A stretch of DNA of 64,000 nucleotides from an uncultured Clostridia bacterium (GTDB lineage: Bacteria; Bacillota; Clostridia; Lachnospirales; Lachnospiraceae), in assembly GCA_947643415.1 (NCBI GenBank), contig CANRWA010000001.1:1-64000 (forward strand), in the 5' to 3' direction. Below the pieces are notes generated by a model. That model saw only the letters and a program-made list of their open reading frames with translations. It searched no databases and had not been told where the DNA came from. The position numbers were made by a program, and so were the translations under genes. Position 1 is the first letter of the stretch. Each line of letters begins with the position of its first letter. Below are positions 7,941 through 17,899 of this stretch, piece by piece.

Positions 7941-10094
7941 TTATTTATATGTACTGACTGTGATCTTCTCCCCATCTGTCACAGTTGTCACTGCCCCTCT
8001 CTCTATCGTACTGTATATGTCCGCACCCATGTTACGCAGCCGTTCCAGTGCGGCAGGTGCCGGATGCCCATATCGGTTGCCTTCCCCGGCAGAGATCACA
8101 GCAATCTCTGGTTTCAGTGCTGCCAGAAAATCTTCTCCGCTGGAACCTGCTGAACCATGATGTCCCACCTTCAGATAATCCACATCAGCGATCTGCCCTA
8201 TAATCTCCTGTTCCCCTTCCTTCTCCAGGTCTCCCACAAAAAGTCCATCAAAATTTCCATACTGTAATTTAAGGACCAGGGAGTAATCATTCTCTGTGTG
8301 CCAGTCATACTCCTGAAAGGGGTGGAGACACCGGATATACAACTGCCCGATCTGAATCTGGTCTCCCTTTTTCATTTTATTTACTGTAACCCCGTTATCC
8401 TGGCAGAGCTGTTCCAGCTCCTGATAGTTCTCATCTGTCTTTCCTATGCCAGGCAGAACCACAGAGCCAATATCAAACCCCATATTGTTATGAGCCTGTA
8501 CCAATTCTATGATCCCACTAGTGTGGTCGTGGTCAGAATGAGTGATAAAAACATAATCCAATCTTTGTATCCCATAATACTTTAAGTATCTGCTGATACG
8601 GTATTTTCCAATTTTTTTCACATCAGAACTTCCCCCGTCAATAAGGATTGTTTTATCCGCCAGCCGGATACAGACGCAGTCTCCCTGCCCTACATCCAGG
8701 TTCGTGATCTGCAGTTGCCCTTTCACAGGTATCTGGAAAACAAGTAAAAACACCGCTGCTACCAGAATCCCGCCCCTGACAGGCGCATCTTCTGTCCGAT
8801 AATGGGAAAGCAGGATCCATATGCCAAGCAGCAGATAATATAAGAGCATCTGCCATATTGCCGGTCTGCCCACAATATAGGAAGCCACAGGAAGTTCCAG
8901 TATGATATTGCCAAGATAATGATAAAAAAGCAATATATAGTGTACGGTACCATATAAAAACCGGCCTGCTGCCAGGCTGAATGCCACCGCCAGGCTTCCT
9001 GCCACTGACATAAAAAGCAGCACGCTGACCAGAGGAAGTACCACCACATTTAACAGTACACTGTATGGATTTATCTCAAAATAGTAATAGAGAATGACTG
9101 GCATGGTCACGATCTGTATCCCCAGGCTGCCAAGAAACACCTGCCATATCCCTGGCTGATCCCTGTCCGTCTGCTGAAAATCCTGTACAAAGACAGCAAT
9201 TCCAAACACTGTTCCATAGGACAGGAGAAAACCTGCCTGAAAGAGCACTGTAGGATGGACTAACAACTGGATCAATGCACTGAGCGCCAATGCACAGTAG
9301 AGATCATAACGCCTGCCGAGGAAACGTGCAGCGAGAAAGCAAAGCATCATCCATACCGCTCTTTGTGCCGATATGGAAAATCCGGTAAGTTCTCCATATA
9401 ATAGAAGGAGAACCCCGGTTGTCAGTGCTGCAGGCCGCATAGGCATCACATAACGGCGGAGAAGAAAAAATAATCCTGAACCGATAAAAGAGAGATGAAG
9501 TCCTGATATGGCAAGAATATGTGCAATCCCATTTTCCTGATATAACGTCTGTATCTCCTCAGACAGTGCGCATTTTTCACCAAGCACCATGGCAGCCACT
9601 ACCCCCGCCTCATCCGATGGCAGACAGGTCATGATACTGTTATAAAGGGAAGTTCTTATGTCACAGAGCCATTGTTCCGTTTTCTCGCAGGCATCATTTT
9701 CAATGGTGACAGACTGCGCAAAAAAACGGTATGAGATTCCCTGATCATGATAATACCGGTATTCATCGAACTGTCCTGGGTTGCCGGGATGTGAAAAAGA
9801 ATAGATCTTCCCTGTTACTGACAGAATATTTCCTATCTTAATATCTTTTAATATCCCCTCGCCGGATTCTGCATAAAGCTTTATGCGGCTGCACAACGGA
9901 ACTCCCTCTTCCATTACGTCACAGACAACAAGGGAAATGAACTCTCCCTGCCCGCTTATCTCCTCTGCCTGGCACTGTATTGTCTTCTGCTCCCCCTGGT
10001 AGTTCTCTCCGTCATCTTTTTCAAGAGTTCCCCTGAATACCAGGATCAAAAAAATCACCGTCCCCAGCACCACACATAAAGGACGTTTGTTCAC
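7941..10094 (-). CDS. comEC: DNA internalisation-related competence protein ComEC/Rec2
   Basis: 717 residues. The start is GTG at 10094 behind GGAGGTGTAA. An N-terminal membrane segment and DUF4131-like domain come first, then the competence domain (NGIAHILAISGLHLSFIG, GVLLLLYGELTGFSISAQRA) with many membrane spans, then a metallo-beta-lactamase domain from about residue 480 (TNLDVGQGDCVCIRLADKT, ILIDGG, FITHSDHDHTSGI, VGHHGSAGSSGEDFL). It forms the channel that passes single-stranded DNA into the cell. Downstream is holA; comEA is upstream beyond a two-component system and a GerMN gene. Confidence 0.95.
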   Translation of the reverse strand: MNKRPLCVVLGTVIFLILVFRGTLEKDDGENYQGEQKTIQCQAEEISGQGEFISLVVCDVMEEGVPLCSRIKLYAESGEGILKDIKIGNILSVTGKIYSFSHPGNPGQFDEYRYYHDQGISYRFFAQSVTIENDACEKTEQWLCDIRTSLYNSIMTCLPSDEAGVVAAMVLGEKCALSEEIQTLYQENGIAHILAISGLHLSFIGSGLFFLLRRYVMPMRPAALTTGVLLLLYGELTGFSISAQRAVWMMLCFLAARFLGRRYDLYCALALSALIQLLVHPTVLFQAGFLLSYGTVFGIAVFVQDFQQTDRDQPGIWQVFLGSLGIQIVTMPVILYYYFEINPYSVLLNVVVLPLVSVLLFMSVAGSLAVAFSLAAGRFLYGTVHYILLFYHYLGNIILELPVASYIVGRPAIWQMLLYYLLLGIWILLSHYRTEDAPVRGGILVAAVFLLVFQIPVKGQLQITNLDVGQGDCVCIRLADKTILIDGGSSDVKKIGKYRISRYLKYYGIQRLDYVFITHSDHDHTSGIIELVQAHNNMGFDIGSVVLPGIGKTDENYQELEQLCQDNGVTVNKMKKGDQIQIGQLYIRCLHPFQEYDWHTENDYSLVLKLQYGNFDGLFVGDLEKEGEQEIIGQIADVDYLKVGHHGSAGSSGEDFLAALKPEIAVISAGEGNRYGHPAPAALERLRNMGADIYSTIERGAVTTVTDGEKITVSTYK

Positions 10095-10114
10095 TTACAC
10101 CTCCTTCTGGTCTT

Positions 10115-11104
10115 CTATGGATTGACCCATATTGAAGTGCCTCCGAATACAAGATCCAGCTTTCTTTCATAGGGCGTGTTGAAATTTTCCGTTTCTCCGT
10201 ATTTTTCCCACTGCTCACCATCAATGGTAAACTGGACCTTACTTACATTAGAGAGTTCGCAGAGGGTGTTTACAATAGAATATACTGTCACATCACTTTT
10301 TACTTCCGGAATCAGATCCATAAACTCACTGCTGAGATCTACATAACAGATATTATCGCGGATGGCCACACTATTTATCTTTGTACCGGATGGAATGGTC
10401 TTAATCAGATCCTCTTGTTCAAGACCAGCCAGAGATTCTATTTTTTGCGGTCCATCTATCAGTTTCTCCAGCAGCAACTGTGCTAAAGGTTCCGCAGCAC
10501 TATAAGTAACTTCAAGAGAAACTTCCATCAGCCCATCTCCCTCTTTTTGTGAAAAATAAAGTGTTACCTGTTTATTCTGTTCCTTAAATTCCGGACTCAG
10601 TTCGTCCATGAAGGTATCTTTTTCCATCAGTCCCACCACATTTCCCGACAAGGTCAGCGGCTGGTCCTCTACATAGAATTCTACAAGGTCAACAGCCGGG
10701 ATTTGACACAATGTCTTTACTATCGCTGCCCTTGCCAGGATCTCTTCAAACCCTGATTTGTTATTATAGGCTGCGGTGAAATAGATGGATAGCTGTGTTT
10801 CCTTGATCATAAAATCACTGATCTCCACGTCCGGCTGAATCGGATTCTGATAACGCCCTTTTTCACCGTTTGTCTGGAGCTTTGCCAGAAGCAGTTGGAT
10901 CGTATCTACTGTATTCTGCTGTTCTGCCTCTATCTCATATTCCTCTGACACAAGCCCTGTCCCATCTTTATCAATGTAATAAATCTGAAAAAGCTGCGTT
11001 CCATCATTCTCTGCATCACCACAGGCAGACAGGAGCATAAGAAGAGACAGCATGAGAAAAAAACAGGTTCTTACCCTGATCTTATCCAGCTTGTTTTTTT
11101 TCAT
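10115..11104 (-). CDS. GerMN-domain lipoprotein
   Basis: 329 residues with a lipoprotein signal peptide (FFLMLSLLMLLSAC, lipobox LSAC) and two GerMN repeats. The first holds VDTIQLLLAKL and ISDFMIKETQLSIYF; the second holds LTLYFSQKEGD-type start (VTLYFSQKEG), LAQLLLEKLIDGP, TIPSGTKINSVAI, CYVDLSSEF and VYSIVNTLCELSNVSKVQF. GerM is a spore/germination factor of B. subtilis; in Clostridia such proteins often follow a histidine kinase and are thought to act at the cell surface. AGGAGG precedes the ATG, 12 nt from the kinase stop, so it is in one operon with the two-component system. Confidence 0.88.
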   Translation of the reverse strand: MKKNKLDKIRVRTCFFLMLSLLMLLSACGDAENDGTQLFQIYYIDKDGTGLVSEEYEIEAEQQNTVDTIQLLLAKLQTNGEKGRYQNPIQPDVEISDFMIKETQLSIYFTAAYNNKSGFEEILARAAIVKTLCQIPAVDLVEFYVEDQPLTLSGNVVGLMEKDTFMDELSPEFKEQNKQVTLYFSQKEGDGLMEVSLEVTYSAAEPLAQLLLEKLIDGPQKIESLAGLEQEDLIKTIPSGTKINSVAIRDNICYVDLSSEFMDLIPEVKSDVTVYSIVNTLCELSNVSKVQFTIDGEQWEKYGETENFNTPYERKLDLVFGGTSIWVNP

Positions 11105-11116
11105 TCCATCAGCCTC

Positions 11117-12517
11117 CTATTCCAGATAGATAAGCGGGATGCGTACATTAAATGTGGTTCCCTGCTGCTCCTCACTGTGAACCCGGATGGATCCGCGGTG
11201 AAGCAGAATGGCACTGCGGGTAATGGCAAGTCCCAGGCCATTCCCTCCTGTCTCCCGCGATCTCGCCTTATCCACACGGTAGAACCGCTCAAAGATATTT
11301 TCCTGCAGGTCTTCCGGAATACCGACACCGGAATCCGATACTTTCAGATAGAAAAATTTATGGTCTGCATTCAATGAAACCCTTACCCATCCATCATCAT
11401 AGTTGTACTTTATCGCATTTTCAATCAGGTTGCGCACTGCCATCCCCATCTTGACCTCATCCATCTGTGCTTTTACAGGACGTACACTTTCAAATATAAT
11501 ATCAATATTCCTCTTTTCTGCAATAGGACGCAGTTGTTTCAAAATACTCTCCACGAACTCATTTACATTCACCTCAGTCACAGAGATAGCGGCTGCATTT
11601 TTATCCATGCGCACAAGTGACAGAAGATCGTTGATGATCTGGTTCATGCGCTCCAGTTCCTGATTGATATCCACCATGAACTCCTGATATAGTTCTACTG
11701 GAAGCCCCTCTTGGCCAACCAGGGACTCTGCCAGTACTTTCACGGAAGTAATGGGTGTTTTTAATTCATGTGATACATTGGATACAAATTCCTGCCGGGC
11801 GTCCTCCAGATTCTGGAGGTCACTGAGCATAAGGTTAAAGCTTTCCGTGAGCTGTTCTTCCTCCACATAACTGTGAAGGTCCATTGTCTCATTAAAATCT
11901 CCCTGTGTGATCTGGGTAATGGAACCGGCAACCTCTTTGATGGGTTTTACAATCTGTCCGGAATATAAGACAGAAGTGACAATGACAATAACCCCCAGTA
12001 AAAGCATCATCGTCAGGGAAATCGTCTGAATGCTCTGATACATCCTGTTCACACTGGTTAAAGAAAAATCCATGACAACTGCCCCATTGACGGATTGTTT
12101 ATCTGAACTAAAGATAGGCAGGATAATCTGGACATCATCTTTCGATTTATTGACAGCCCGGTTCGTCTTGCCCTGCATGCATTGAATAATATCTTTGATG
12201 AGGACCGTACGCCCCTCTTCCAGGTTATAAGTATCCCGCAGGACAGTCAGATTCGAATCTACAATGAGAATCCTCCCATCATAGATATCTGAAACCTGGG
12301 TAAGTTCTGAATCCAGTTCCGACGAACCGCTATTAGAAAAAAATGCGGATGACACAACAAGATTAGACAAGATTGTCCCTCTTGCCTGCAATTCTGTTAT
12401 TCTCTGTGAGACAGCACGGGAGCGGTATGTGTTCATGAAAATAAGTGTAAAGACCATGAGTGGAACAATTCCTGTCAGGATCAATACACATAAACTCTGT
12501 ACACGAAGGCTCTTCAC
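11117..12517 (-). CDS. Sensor histidine kinase (HAMP, HisKA, HATPase)
   Basis: About 467 residues. TM1 at the N-terminus (LCVLILTGIVPLMVFTLIFM), an extracytoplasmic sensor loop, TM2 (LTMMLLLGVIVIVTSVLY), HAMP, then HisKA with FVSNVSHELKTPITSVKVL (phospho-His), and HATPase with N box NLIENAIKYN, G1 DSGVGIPE, F box FERFYRVDK and G2 GGNGLGLAI. It pairs with the response regulator just upstream. The start is uncertain: the frame opens with GTG at 12559 inside the regulator gene, or with GTG at 12517 after the regulator stop; the second is given. The signal sensed is unknown. Confidence 0.9.
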   Translation of the reverse strand: MKSLRVQSLCVLILTGIVPLMVFTLIFMNTYRSRAVSQRITELQARGTILSNLVVSSAFFSNSGSSELDSELTQVSDIYDGRILIVDSNLTVLRDTYNLEEGRTVLIKDIIQCMQGKTNRAVNKSKDDVQIILPIFSSDKQSVNGAVVMDFSLTSVNRMYQSIQTISLTMMLLLGVIVIVTSVLYSGQIVKPIKEVAGSITQITQGDFNETMDLHSYVEEEQLTESFNLMLSDLQNLEDARQEFVSNVSHELKTPITSVKVLAESLVGQEGLPVELYQEFMVDINQELERMNQIINDLLSLVRMDKNAAAISVTEVNVNEFVESILKQLRPIAEKRNIDIIFESVRPVKAQMDEVKMGMAVRNLIENAIKYNYDDGWVRVSLNADHKFFYLKVSDSGVGIPEDLQENIFERFYRVDKARSRETGGNGLGLAITRSAILLHRGSIRVHSEEQQGTTFNVRIPLIYLE

Positions 12518-12527
12518 CTGTTTGATC

Positions 12528-13229
12528 TTATTCCTTATTTGCAAAGTAATAACCAACACCCCATTTTGTATGTATATATTTGGGTTCTCTCGGATTTGAT
12601 TCTATTTTTTCACGAAGCCTCCGGACATGGACATCCACGGTCCGGACATCTCCCGGATAATCTGCCCCCCACACCTGATGAAGAAGATCGATCCGTCCAT
12701 ATACTTTATTGGGATGGTTGGTCAAAAACTCCAACAGATCAAATTCTTTTGTCGTCAGATTGATCTCCTGATCATTTAGAAATACCCGCCTGCCCTCTTT
12801 GTCAATCCGCATCTGTCCATAGAAAACCGAACTCTGATCCAACACTTCTTCTTTGTGGGACTGCTTTGAGCTGCGGCGGATGATCGCCTTGATCCTTGCT
12901 TTCACTTCCAGTATGTTAAAAGGCTTTGTAATATAATCATCGGCGCCATACTCCAGACCAAGGATCTTATCCATGTCATCTCCCTTTGCCGTCAGCATAA
13001 TGATAGGAACATCTGAAAAATCCCGAATCTGCTGGCATACCTCAAATCCTGACATCTTCGGCAGCATGACATCCAGAAGAATGACATCATATTGATTGTT
13101 ATGTGCCGCCTCCAGGGCCGCTTCTCCGTCATACGCAACATCTACATGCATTCCATCCTGTTCCAGACTGAAGCGAATTCCTTTTACAATCAATTTTTCA
13201 TCATCCACTACTAATACTTTCTTTGCCAT
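12528..13229 (-). CDS. OmpR/PhoB-family response regulator
   Basis: 233 residues. An N-terminal receiver domain (VLVVDDEKLIVKGIRFSL, phospho-Asp in VILLDVMLPKMSGFEV, IMLTAKGDDMDKILGLEYGA, DDYITKPFN) and a C-terminal winged helix (LTTKEFDLLEFLTNHPNKVY, VRTVDVHVRRLREKIE, HTKWGVGYYF). It is the partner of the adjacent histidine kinase. It follows comEA by 15 nt, so comEA, this system, the GerMN gene and perhaps comEC and holA may be co-transcribed. Confidence 0.95.
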   Translation of the reverse strand: MAKKVLVVDDEKLIVKGIRFSLEQDGMHVDVAYDGEAALEAAHNNQYDVILLDVMLPKMSGFEVCQQIRDFSDVPIIMLTAKGDDMDKILGLEYGADDYITKPFNILEVKARIKAIIRRSSKQSHKEEVLDQSSVFYGQMRIDKEGRRVFLNDQEINLTTKEFDLLEFLTNHPNKVYGRIDLLHQVWGADYPGDVRTVDVHVRRLREKIESNPREPKYIHTKWGVGYYFANKE

Positions 13230-13244
13230 AATCTGCCTCCACCT

Positions 13245-13865
13245 TCATGAAACCATGATATAATCTTTAATTTTATTGAATACCCCTTCTTTGATCCCAG
13301 AGATATTCATAATATCATCAATCCTTTTGAATAATCCATTTGTCTCTCTGTAAGATATGATCTGAGACGCCTTAGATTCCCCTATTCCGTTCAGTTTCAT
13401 AAGTTCTTCGCGGGAAGCGGTATTGATATTTACCTTTCCCTCTGATATAGTACCCTGAACTTCTTTCTCTTTCGCCGATTTCTCCTTTTTCTTAGAAGGG
13501 ATCAAGATCTGGCTGCCATCCGCCACCCTTTCGGCCAGATTTACCGCAGAATGGTCTGCCTTCTTTGTAAATCCACCTGCATCCTCCACAACTTCTGTAA
13601 GGCGTGGCGGCGAAGAAAAAGTGTATACGCCTGGTTTCTTTACTTCTCCACATATATGGATATATACTGCGTTATCTTCCTGGCTGGCCGCAGATATTCC
13701 CTCTGTCGCCTCCGGGTCCGACGTGCCAATATCTTCCGTATCTGCAAACCGTTCCGTGGCTACTTCGCCAGAATCTGTCCTGTAATTGGCAGCAATATAA
13801 ATAATTCCACATATCAAAACGGCGATCACGCCAATCACCACTTTGAAATTATTCTTTTTGCCCAT
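13245..13865 (-). CDS. comEA: Competence protein ComEA (SLBB + helix-hairpin-helix)
   Basis: 206 residues. One N-terminal membrane anchor (VVIGVIAVLICGIIYIAANY), a SLBB domain (VYIHICGEVKKPGVYTF, VEDAGGFTKKAD, LAERVADGSQILIPSK) and a C-terminal double helix-hairpin-helix (KVNINTASREELMKLNGIGE, IDDIMNISGIKEGVFNKIKD). ComEA binds double-stranded DNA at the cell surface and hands it to ComEC. AAGGAGAG precedes the ATG. Confidence 0.93.
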   Translation of the reverse strand: MGKKNNFKVVIGVIAVLICGIIYIAANYRTDSGEVATERFADTEDIGTSDPEATEGISAASQEDNAVYIHICGEVKKPGVYTFSSPPRLTEVVEDAGGFTKKADHSAVNLAERVADGSQILIPSKKKEKSAKEKEVQGTISEGKVNINTASREELMKLNGIGESKASQIISYRETNGLFKRIDDIMNISGIKEGVFNKIKDYIMVS

Positions 13866-13972
13866 ATCGTACTCTCCTTATTTGGTCGGAAAAGGAAACA
13901 CGATGTACAAAATCATTTTACCAACAAAGTGAAAAATTTACAACAGTAAATTTAAAGAAGTTGCCGGCTGAA

Positions 13973-14407
13973 CTATTTCCACTTAAATGTGACGATCCCC
14001 GCAATGATAATGACAATACCGATGCATTTGCGCCATTCAAAAGGCTGTCTGTCAAGTCCGAACATCCCAAAAAGCTCCAGTATATATGAGACAAGAAGCT
14101 GTGTTGCCACGATGAACATGGCAGACCTTGCCGGTCCTACTGCATCCACACTGAAGATCACCGTATAGGTGATAAATGCACCAATGGCTCCGCCAAGTAA
14201 CATATATTTGGGCGAAACCTGGAACAGGCTTCCCACTGTGCCGTCTTTCCCTGTGACAAACCATGCTGCGATACAGACCACTAACGCCGTCAGTTGGACA
14301 AAGGAAGCCGACAGCCAGATACTGGTCTGTTTTGTCACTTCTGTGTTAAATACACCCTGTACGCTCATCAGTGCTCCAGATATCGCTGCTACTAAAATTC
14401 CCCACAT
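13973..14407 (-). CDS. YdcZ/DUF606 family DMT transporter
   Basis: About 144 residues with four to five membrane helices: MWGILVAAISGALMSVQGVF, TSIWLSASFVQLTALVVCIA, YMLLGGAIGAFITYTVIFSV, and IVIIIAGIVTF at the end. The conserved opening GALMSVQGVFNTEVTK and the end VGPARSAMFIVATQLL fit DUF606 half-size transporters. The start at 14407 is chosen for GAGGTG upstream. Substrate is unknown. A single gene between comEA and argD. Confidence 0.85.
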   Translation of the reverse strand: MWGILVAAISGALMSVQGVFNTEVTKQTSIWLSASFVQLTALVVCIAAWFVTGKDGTVGSLFQVSPKYMLLGGAIGAFITYTVIFSVDAVGPARSAMFIVATQLLVSYILELFGMFGLDRQPFEWRKCIGIVIIIAGIVTFKWK

Positions 14408-14486
14408 AAAAAACACCTCTTTCTACATGTTTACTGTTGTATTAGTATCATCCAGAAATCAGTGTTTTATACAAAATAAGATGTCT

Positions 14487-15665
14487 TTAAAGAATCTCAT
14501 CCAATATTTTTATCATCTCATCTATATGCTCTTTTCTGATCACAAGAGGAGGGACAAAACGGATCACATTAGCTCCGGCACTCATAAAGATCACTCCCTT
14601 GTCCAACGCTTTTAATACATATGGTCCGGCGGGCCCGGTCAGCTCCAGCCCCCGCATAAGGCCAAGCCCCCGTGTCTCCTTCGCGATCTCTTTTTTGTCC
14701 ACGATCTTTTGAAGCTGTTCTCCCAGATAAGCTCCCACTTCTTCCACATGTTTTACGAGATCCCTTTCCCGGAAAATATCGAGTGTCGCCGCCACCGCTG
14801 CTGCTGCCAGCGGGTTGCCCCCAAAAGTCGTTCCATGATCCCCTGGGACCAATGCCTCTGCAACACCTGATGTCGTCGCAAAAGCACCGACAGTCATGCC
14901 ATTTCCAATTCCCTTTGCCATAGTCACGATATCTGGCTGGATTCCATAATGCTGATAGGCAAACATCTTACCAGAACGCCCCATGCCACACTGGATTTCA
15001 TCACAGATCATCATGATATCATGCTCATCACACAATGCACGTATCCCCTGCAGGAACTCCTTCTCTGCCGGATAGATACCGCCTTCACCCTGAACTGCCT
15101 CAACAATGATGGCATAGGTCTTGTCTGTAATCTTTTCCCTCACACTGTCCAGGTCATTGTACTCTGCAAAGCTGACTCCTCCGATCATCGGCTCAAAGGG
15201 TTCACGGTACCGTTTCGTCCCTGTGACAGAAAGCGCTCCCATGCTCCTGCCATGAAATGCCTTATCCATGGAAATGATCTCGTGGTGTTCTTCATGTCCC
15301 CTCATAATGGCATACTTACGCGCCAACTTTAATGCTCCCTCATTCGCCTCGCCGCCGCTGTTTGCCATAAATACTTTGTCCATGCCGGACGCCTCTGCCA
15401 GTCCCTTTGCTGCCATTATCAGAGGCTCGGAATAAAAATAATTGGAAAAATGGATCCCTTTGTCGATCTGGTCTTTCAGCGCAGCCTTATAGGCCTCATC
15501 ACTGTAACCCAGCGCACAGACTGCAATCCCGCCTCCAAAATCAAGATATTTCTTTCCTTCCACATCATACAGATATACATCCTCTCCATGATCCAGCACA
15601 ACAGGATACCGGTTATAAGAATGGATCAGATACTTCTCTGCCTCGTCTATTTTTTTCTGCATCAT
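14487..15665 (-). CDS. argD: Acetylornithine aminotransferase
   Basis: 392 residues, full length. A class-III PLP aminotransferase: N-acetylglutamate semialdehyde plus glutamate gives N-acetylornithine. Motifs: LDFGGGIAVCALGYSDEAYK, FMANSGGEANEGALKLARKY, AFHGRSMGALSVTG, EAVQGEGGIYPA, MMICDEIQCGMGRSGKMFAY, and the PLP lysine in DIVTMAKGIGNG. GAGAGGTAAGT precedes the tandem ATG. Last gene of argC-argJ-argB-argD. Confidence 0.96.
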   Translation of the reverse strand: MMQKKIDEAEKYLIHSYNRYPVVLDHGEDVYLYDVEGKKYLDFGGGIAVCALGYSDEAYKAALKDQIDKGIHFSNYFYSEPLIMAAKGLAEASGMDKVFMANSGGEANEGALKLARKYAIMRGHEEHHEIISMDKAFHGRSMGALSVTGTKRYREPFEPMIGGVSFAEYNDLDSVREKITDKTYAIIVEAVQGEGGIYPAEKEFLQGIRALCDEHDIMMICDEIQCGMGRSGKMFAYQHYGIQPDIVTMAKGIGNGMTVGAFATTSGVAEALVPGDHGTTFGGNPLAAAAVAATLDIFRERDLVKHVEEVGAYLGEQLQKIVDKKEIAKETRGLGLMRGLELTGPAGPYVLKALDKGVIFMSAGANVIRFVPPLVIRKEHIDEMIKILDEIL

Positions 15666-15689
15666 ACTTACCTCTCTTCTTATCAGTAC

Positions 15690-16592
15690 TTACCTTTCAT
15701 GTGGATACAGGTTTACCTGATCTCCTATGATCGCTGTCCCGATACCCTTCTTCGTATAAAACTCCAGGAGAAGGCAATGTTCCTGCCGCCCATCCAGAAT
15801 ATGGACACGGCTCACGCCCTGTTCTACAGCCTCGATACAATTGCGGATCTTCGGGATCATTCCCCCACCGATGGTACCGTCTTTGATGAGATGTTTCGCT
15901 TCATGGACAGGAAGTACAGAGATCAGAGTATCCGGATCATCCGGGTTCATGCATACACCATCAATATCTGTCATAAAAGCCAGTTTTTCCGCATGAATGG
16001 ATTTTGCAATGGCACTGGCGGCATCATCCGCGTTGATATTGTATGCCTGAAATTCCTCATCCATGCCAATGGGTGCAATAATGGGAACGAAATCATTTTC
16101 AATCAGGGTATCAATCAACCCGGAGTCCACTGATTCCACCTCTCCGACAAACCCAATATCCTGTCCCTTCACCGTCTTTCTGCGGCAGATCATCGTAGCG
16201 CCGTCTTTTCCACTGATGCCAGCCGCCTTCACTCCCAGCTTTTCCATCATCTGGACCAGATGCTTATTAACCTTGCTCAATACCATCTCAGCCACTTCCA
16301 TTGTCTCGGTGTCCGTGACACGAAGCCCTTCTACAAACTTGCTTTCCTTGCCCATGTAACCAAGCCATTTACTGATCTCCTTACCACCGCCATGGACAAT
16401 GATAGGCTGCATGCCGACAAGTTTTAAGAGGGCAACATCTTTAATCACAGATTCCTGAAGCTTTTCATCCAGCATGGCGCTTCCGCCATATTTTACCACT
16501 ACTTTCTTTCCATTAAAATCCCTTATGTATGGCAGTGCCTCGATCAGCGTCTCTGCCTTTAACATGATATCATCTAATTGCTGCTGTTCCAT
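15690..16592 (-). CDS. argB: Acetylglutamate kinase
   Basis: 300 residues. Amino-acid kinase fold: VVKYGGSAM near the N-terminus, [59 protein letters not shown]-type loop ([13 protein letters not shown]), and [20 protein letters not shown]. It phosphorylates N-acetylglutamate, the second step of the route. AGGAGGG lies before the ATG. Long versions with this N-terminal extension are often the arginine-inhibited form; that is inference. Confidence 0.96.
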   Translation of the reverse strand: MEQQQLDDIMLKAETLIEALPYIRDFNGKKVVVKYGGSAMLDEKLQESVIKDVALLKLVGMQPIIVHGGGKEISKWLGYMGKESKFVEGLRVTDTETMEVAEMVLSKVNKHLVQMMEKLGVKAAGISGKDGATMICRRKTVKGQDIGFVGEVESVDSGLIDTLIENDFVPIIAPIGMDEEFQAYNINADDAASAIAKSIHAEKLAFMTDIDGVCMNPDDPDTLISVLPVHEAKHLIKDGTIGGGMIPKIRNCIEAVEQGVSRVHILDGRQEHCLLLEFYTKKGIGTAIIGDQVNLYPHER

Positions 16593-16638
16593 TTTTCCCT
16601 CCTGATCACTCTATAACTGTTATCTTAGCCTGACGGCG

Positions 16639-17859
16639 CTAACTTCTATAATCTCCATTAATCTTCACATAATCATAAGTCAGGTCACAGCCCCATGCAG
16701 TGGCAGCACAGTTCCCTTCCTTCATGTCACAGATCACCGTTACTTTCTCTTTACTGAGAAGTTCTGTTGCGGTCTCTTCCCTGTAATCTGTTGCCACACC
16801 ATCTTTCACCAGCACAAGCGAGCTGTCTCCCGCTTCCAGTGTCAGGTCAATGGCCTCCGGATCAAACTCTGCACCTGAATATCCCAGGGCACACAGAATC
16901 CGTCCCCAATTTGCATCACTGCCATAGACTGCCGTCTTCACAAGGTTTGAGGTAATAACCGATTTACTTAATATCTTAGCCTTTTCTTCTGTCTCACAGC
17001 CAGTTACTTTCACTTCCAGTAACTTTGTGGCACCCTCGCCATCGGCCGCCATCTTCTTTGCCAGTTCTGTGGAAACATAGAACAGCGCCGCCCTGAAGTC
17101 CTCATATGCCTTTGTGCCCTTCTTTACCATCACACCAGATTCTCCATTTGCCAGTACCAGGTAGGTGTCATTTGTGGAGGTATCCCGGTCTACTGAGATC
17201 ATATTAAAACTGTCGGACACAGCTTCGCTTACCAGTTCCTGCAGATCTTCTTTTGAAATGGCGGCATCTGTCGTTGTCACACTGAGCATCGTCGCCATAT
17301 TGGGGTGGATCATACCAGAACCCTTACTCATGCCACCTACTGTAACCATAACACCATCTACATCAAAACTCACTGCTGCCTCTTTCGGTACAGTATCTGT
17401 CGTCATGATCGCTTTTGCTGCCGCTGCCGCTGCCGCCCTGCTCCCGGAAAGCTCTTCTTTCAGAAGGGCGGCTCCTTTCTGCAATGGTTCCAGGGGAAGC
17501 TGCATACCGATCACCCCAGTTGAGGCAGTCAAAACTTCTTCCTTTTCTACCTGAAGCTGGTCTGCCACTGCTGCAGCCATTGCCACATTCAGCCTCTTTC
17601 CCTCTTCTCCTGTACAGGCATTGGCAATCCCACTGTTCAATACCACAGCATGGACCAGGTCTCCCTTTGCCACGATCTCCTTATCCCATAAAACAGGGGC
17701 TGCTTTCACTACATTTGTCGTGAAAGTACCCGCGCAGACAGCAGGGGTTTTTGTGTAGACCAGAGCCATATCTGCCCGTCCCTGATATTTGATCCCTGCT
17801 GTCGCTGCCGCTGCCTCAAATCCTTTCGCTGCGGTAACACCGCCTTCTATCTGTTTCAA
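16639..17859 (-). CDS. argJ: Bifunctional ornithine acetyltransferase / N-acetylglutamate synthase
   Basis: About 406 residues. The start is TTG at 17859 (KQIEGGVTAAKGF follows) because GGAAGGAGAGG lies 6 nt before it; a frame starting at 17940 would overlap argC. Motifs: DMALVYTKTPAVCAGTFTTN, LNSGIANACTG, and the self-cleavage site with catalytic Thr in IHPNMATMLSVTTTD (preceded by GGMSKGSGM). It transfers acetyl from acetylornithine to glutamate, closing the acetyl cycle. No argA is needed, which fits this gene set. Confidence 0.95.
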   Translation of the reverse strand: MKQIEGGVTAAKGFEAAAATAGIKYQGRADMALVYTKTPAVCAGTFTTNVVKAAPVLWDKEIVAKGDLVHAVVLNSGIANACTGEEGKRLNVAMAAAVADQLQVEKEEVLTASTGVIGMQLPLEPLQKGAALLKEELSGSRAAAAAAAKAIMTTDTVPKEAAVSFDVDGVMVTVGGMSKGSGMIHPNMATMLSVTTTDAAISKEDLQELVSEAVSDSFNMISVDRDTSTNDTYLVLANGESGVMVKKGTKAYEDFRAALFYVSTELAKKMAADGEGATKLLEVKVTGCETEEKAKILSKSVITSNLVKTAVYGSDANWGRILCALGYSGAEFDPEAIDLTLEAGDSSLVLVKDGVATDYREETATELLSKEKVTVICDMKEGNCAATAWGCDLTYDYVKINGDYRS

Positions 17860-17899
17860 CTTAAACCTCTCCTTCCTTTTAATATGTAAGTCCGCTTTG

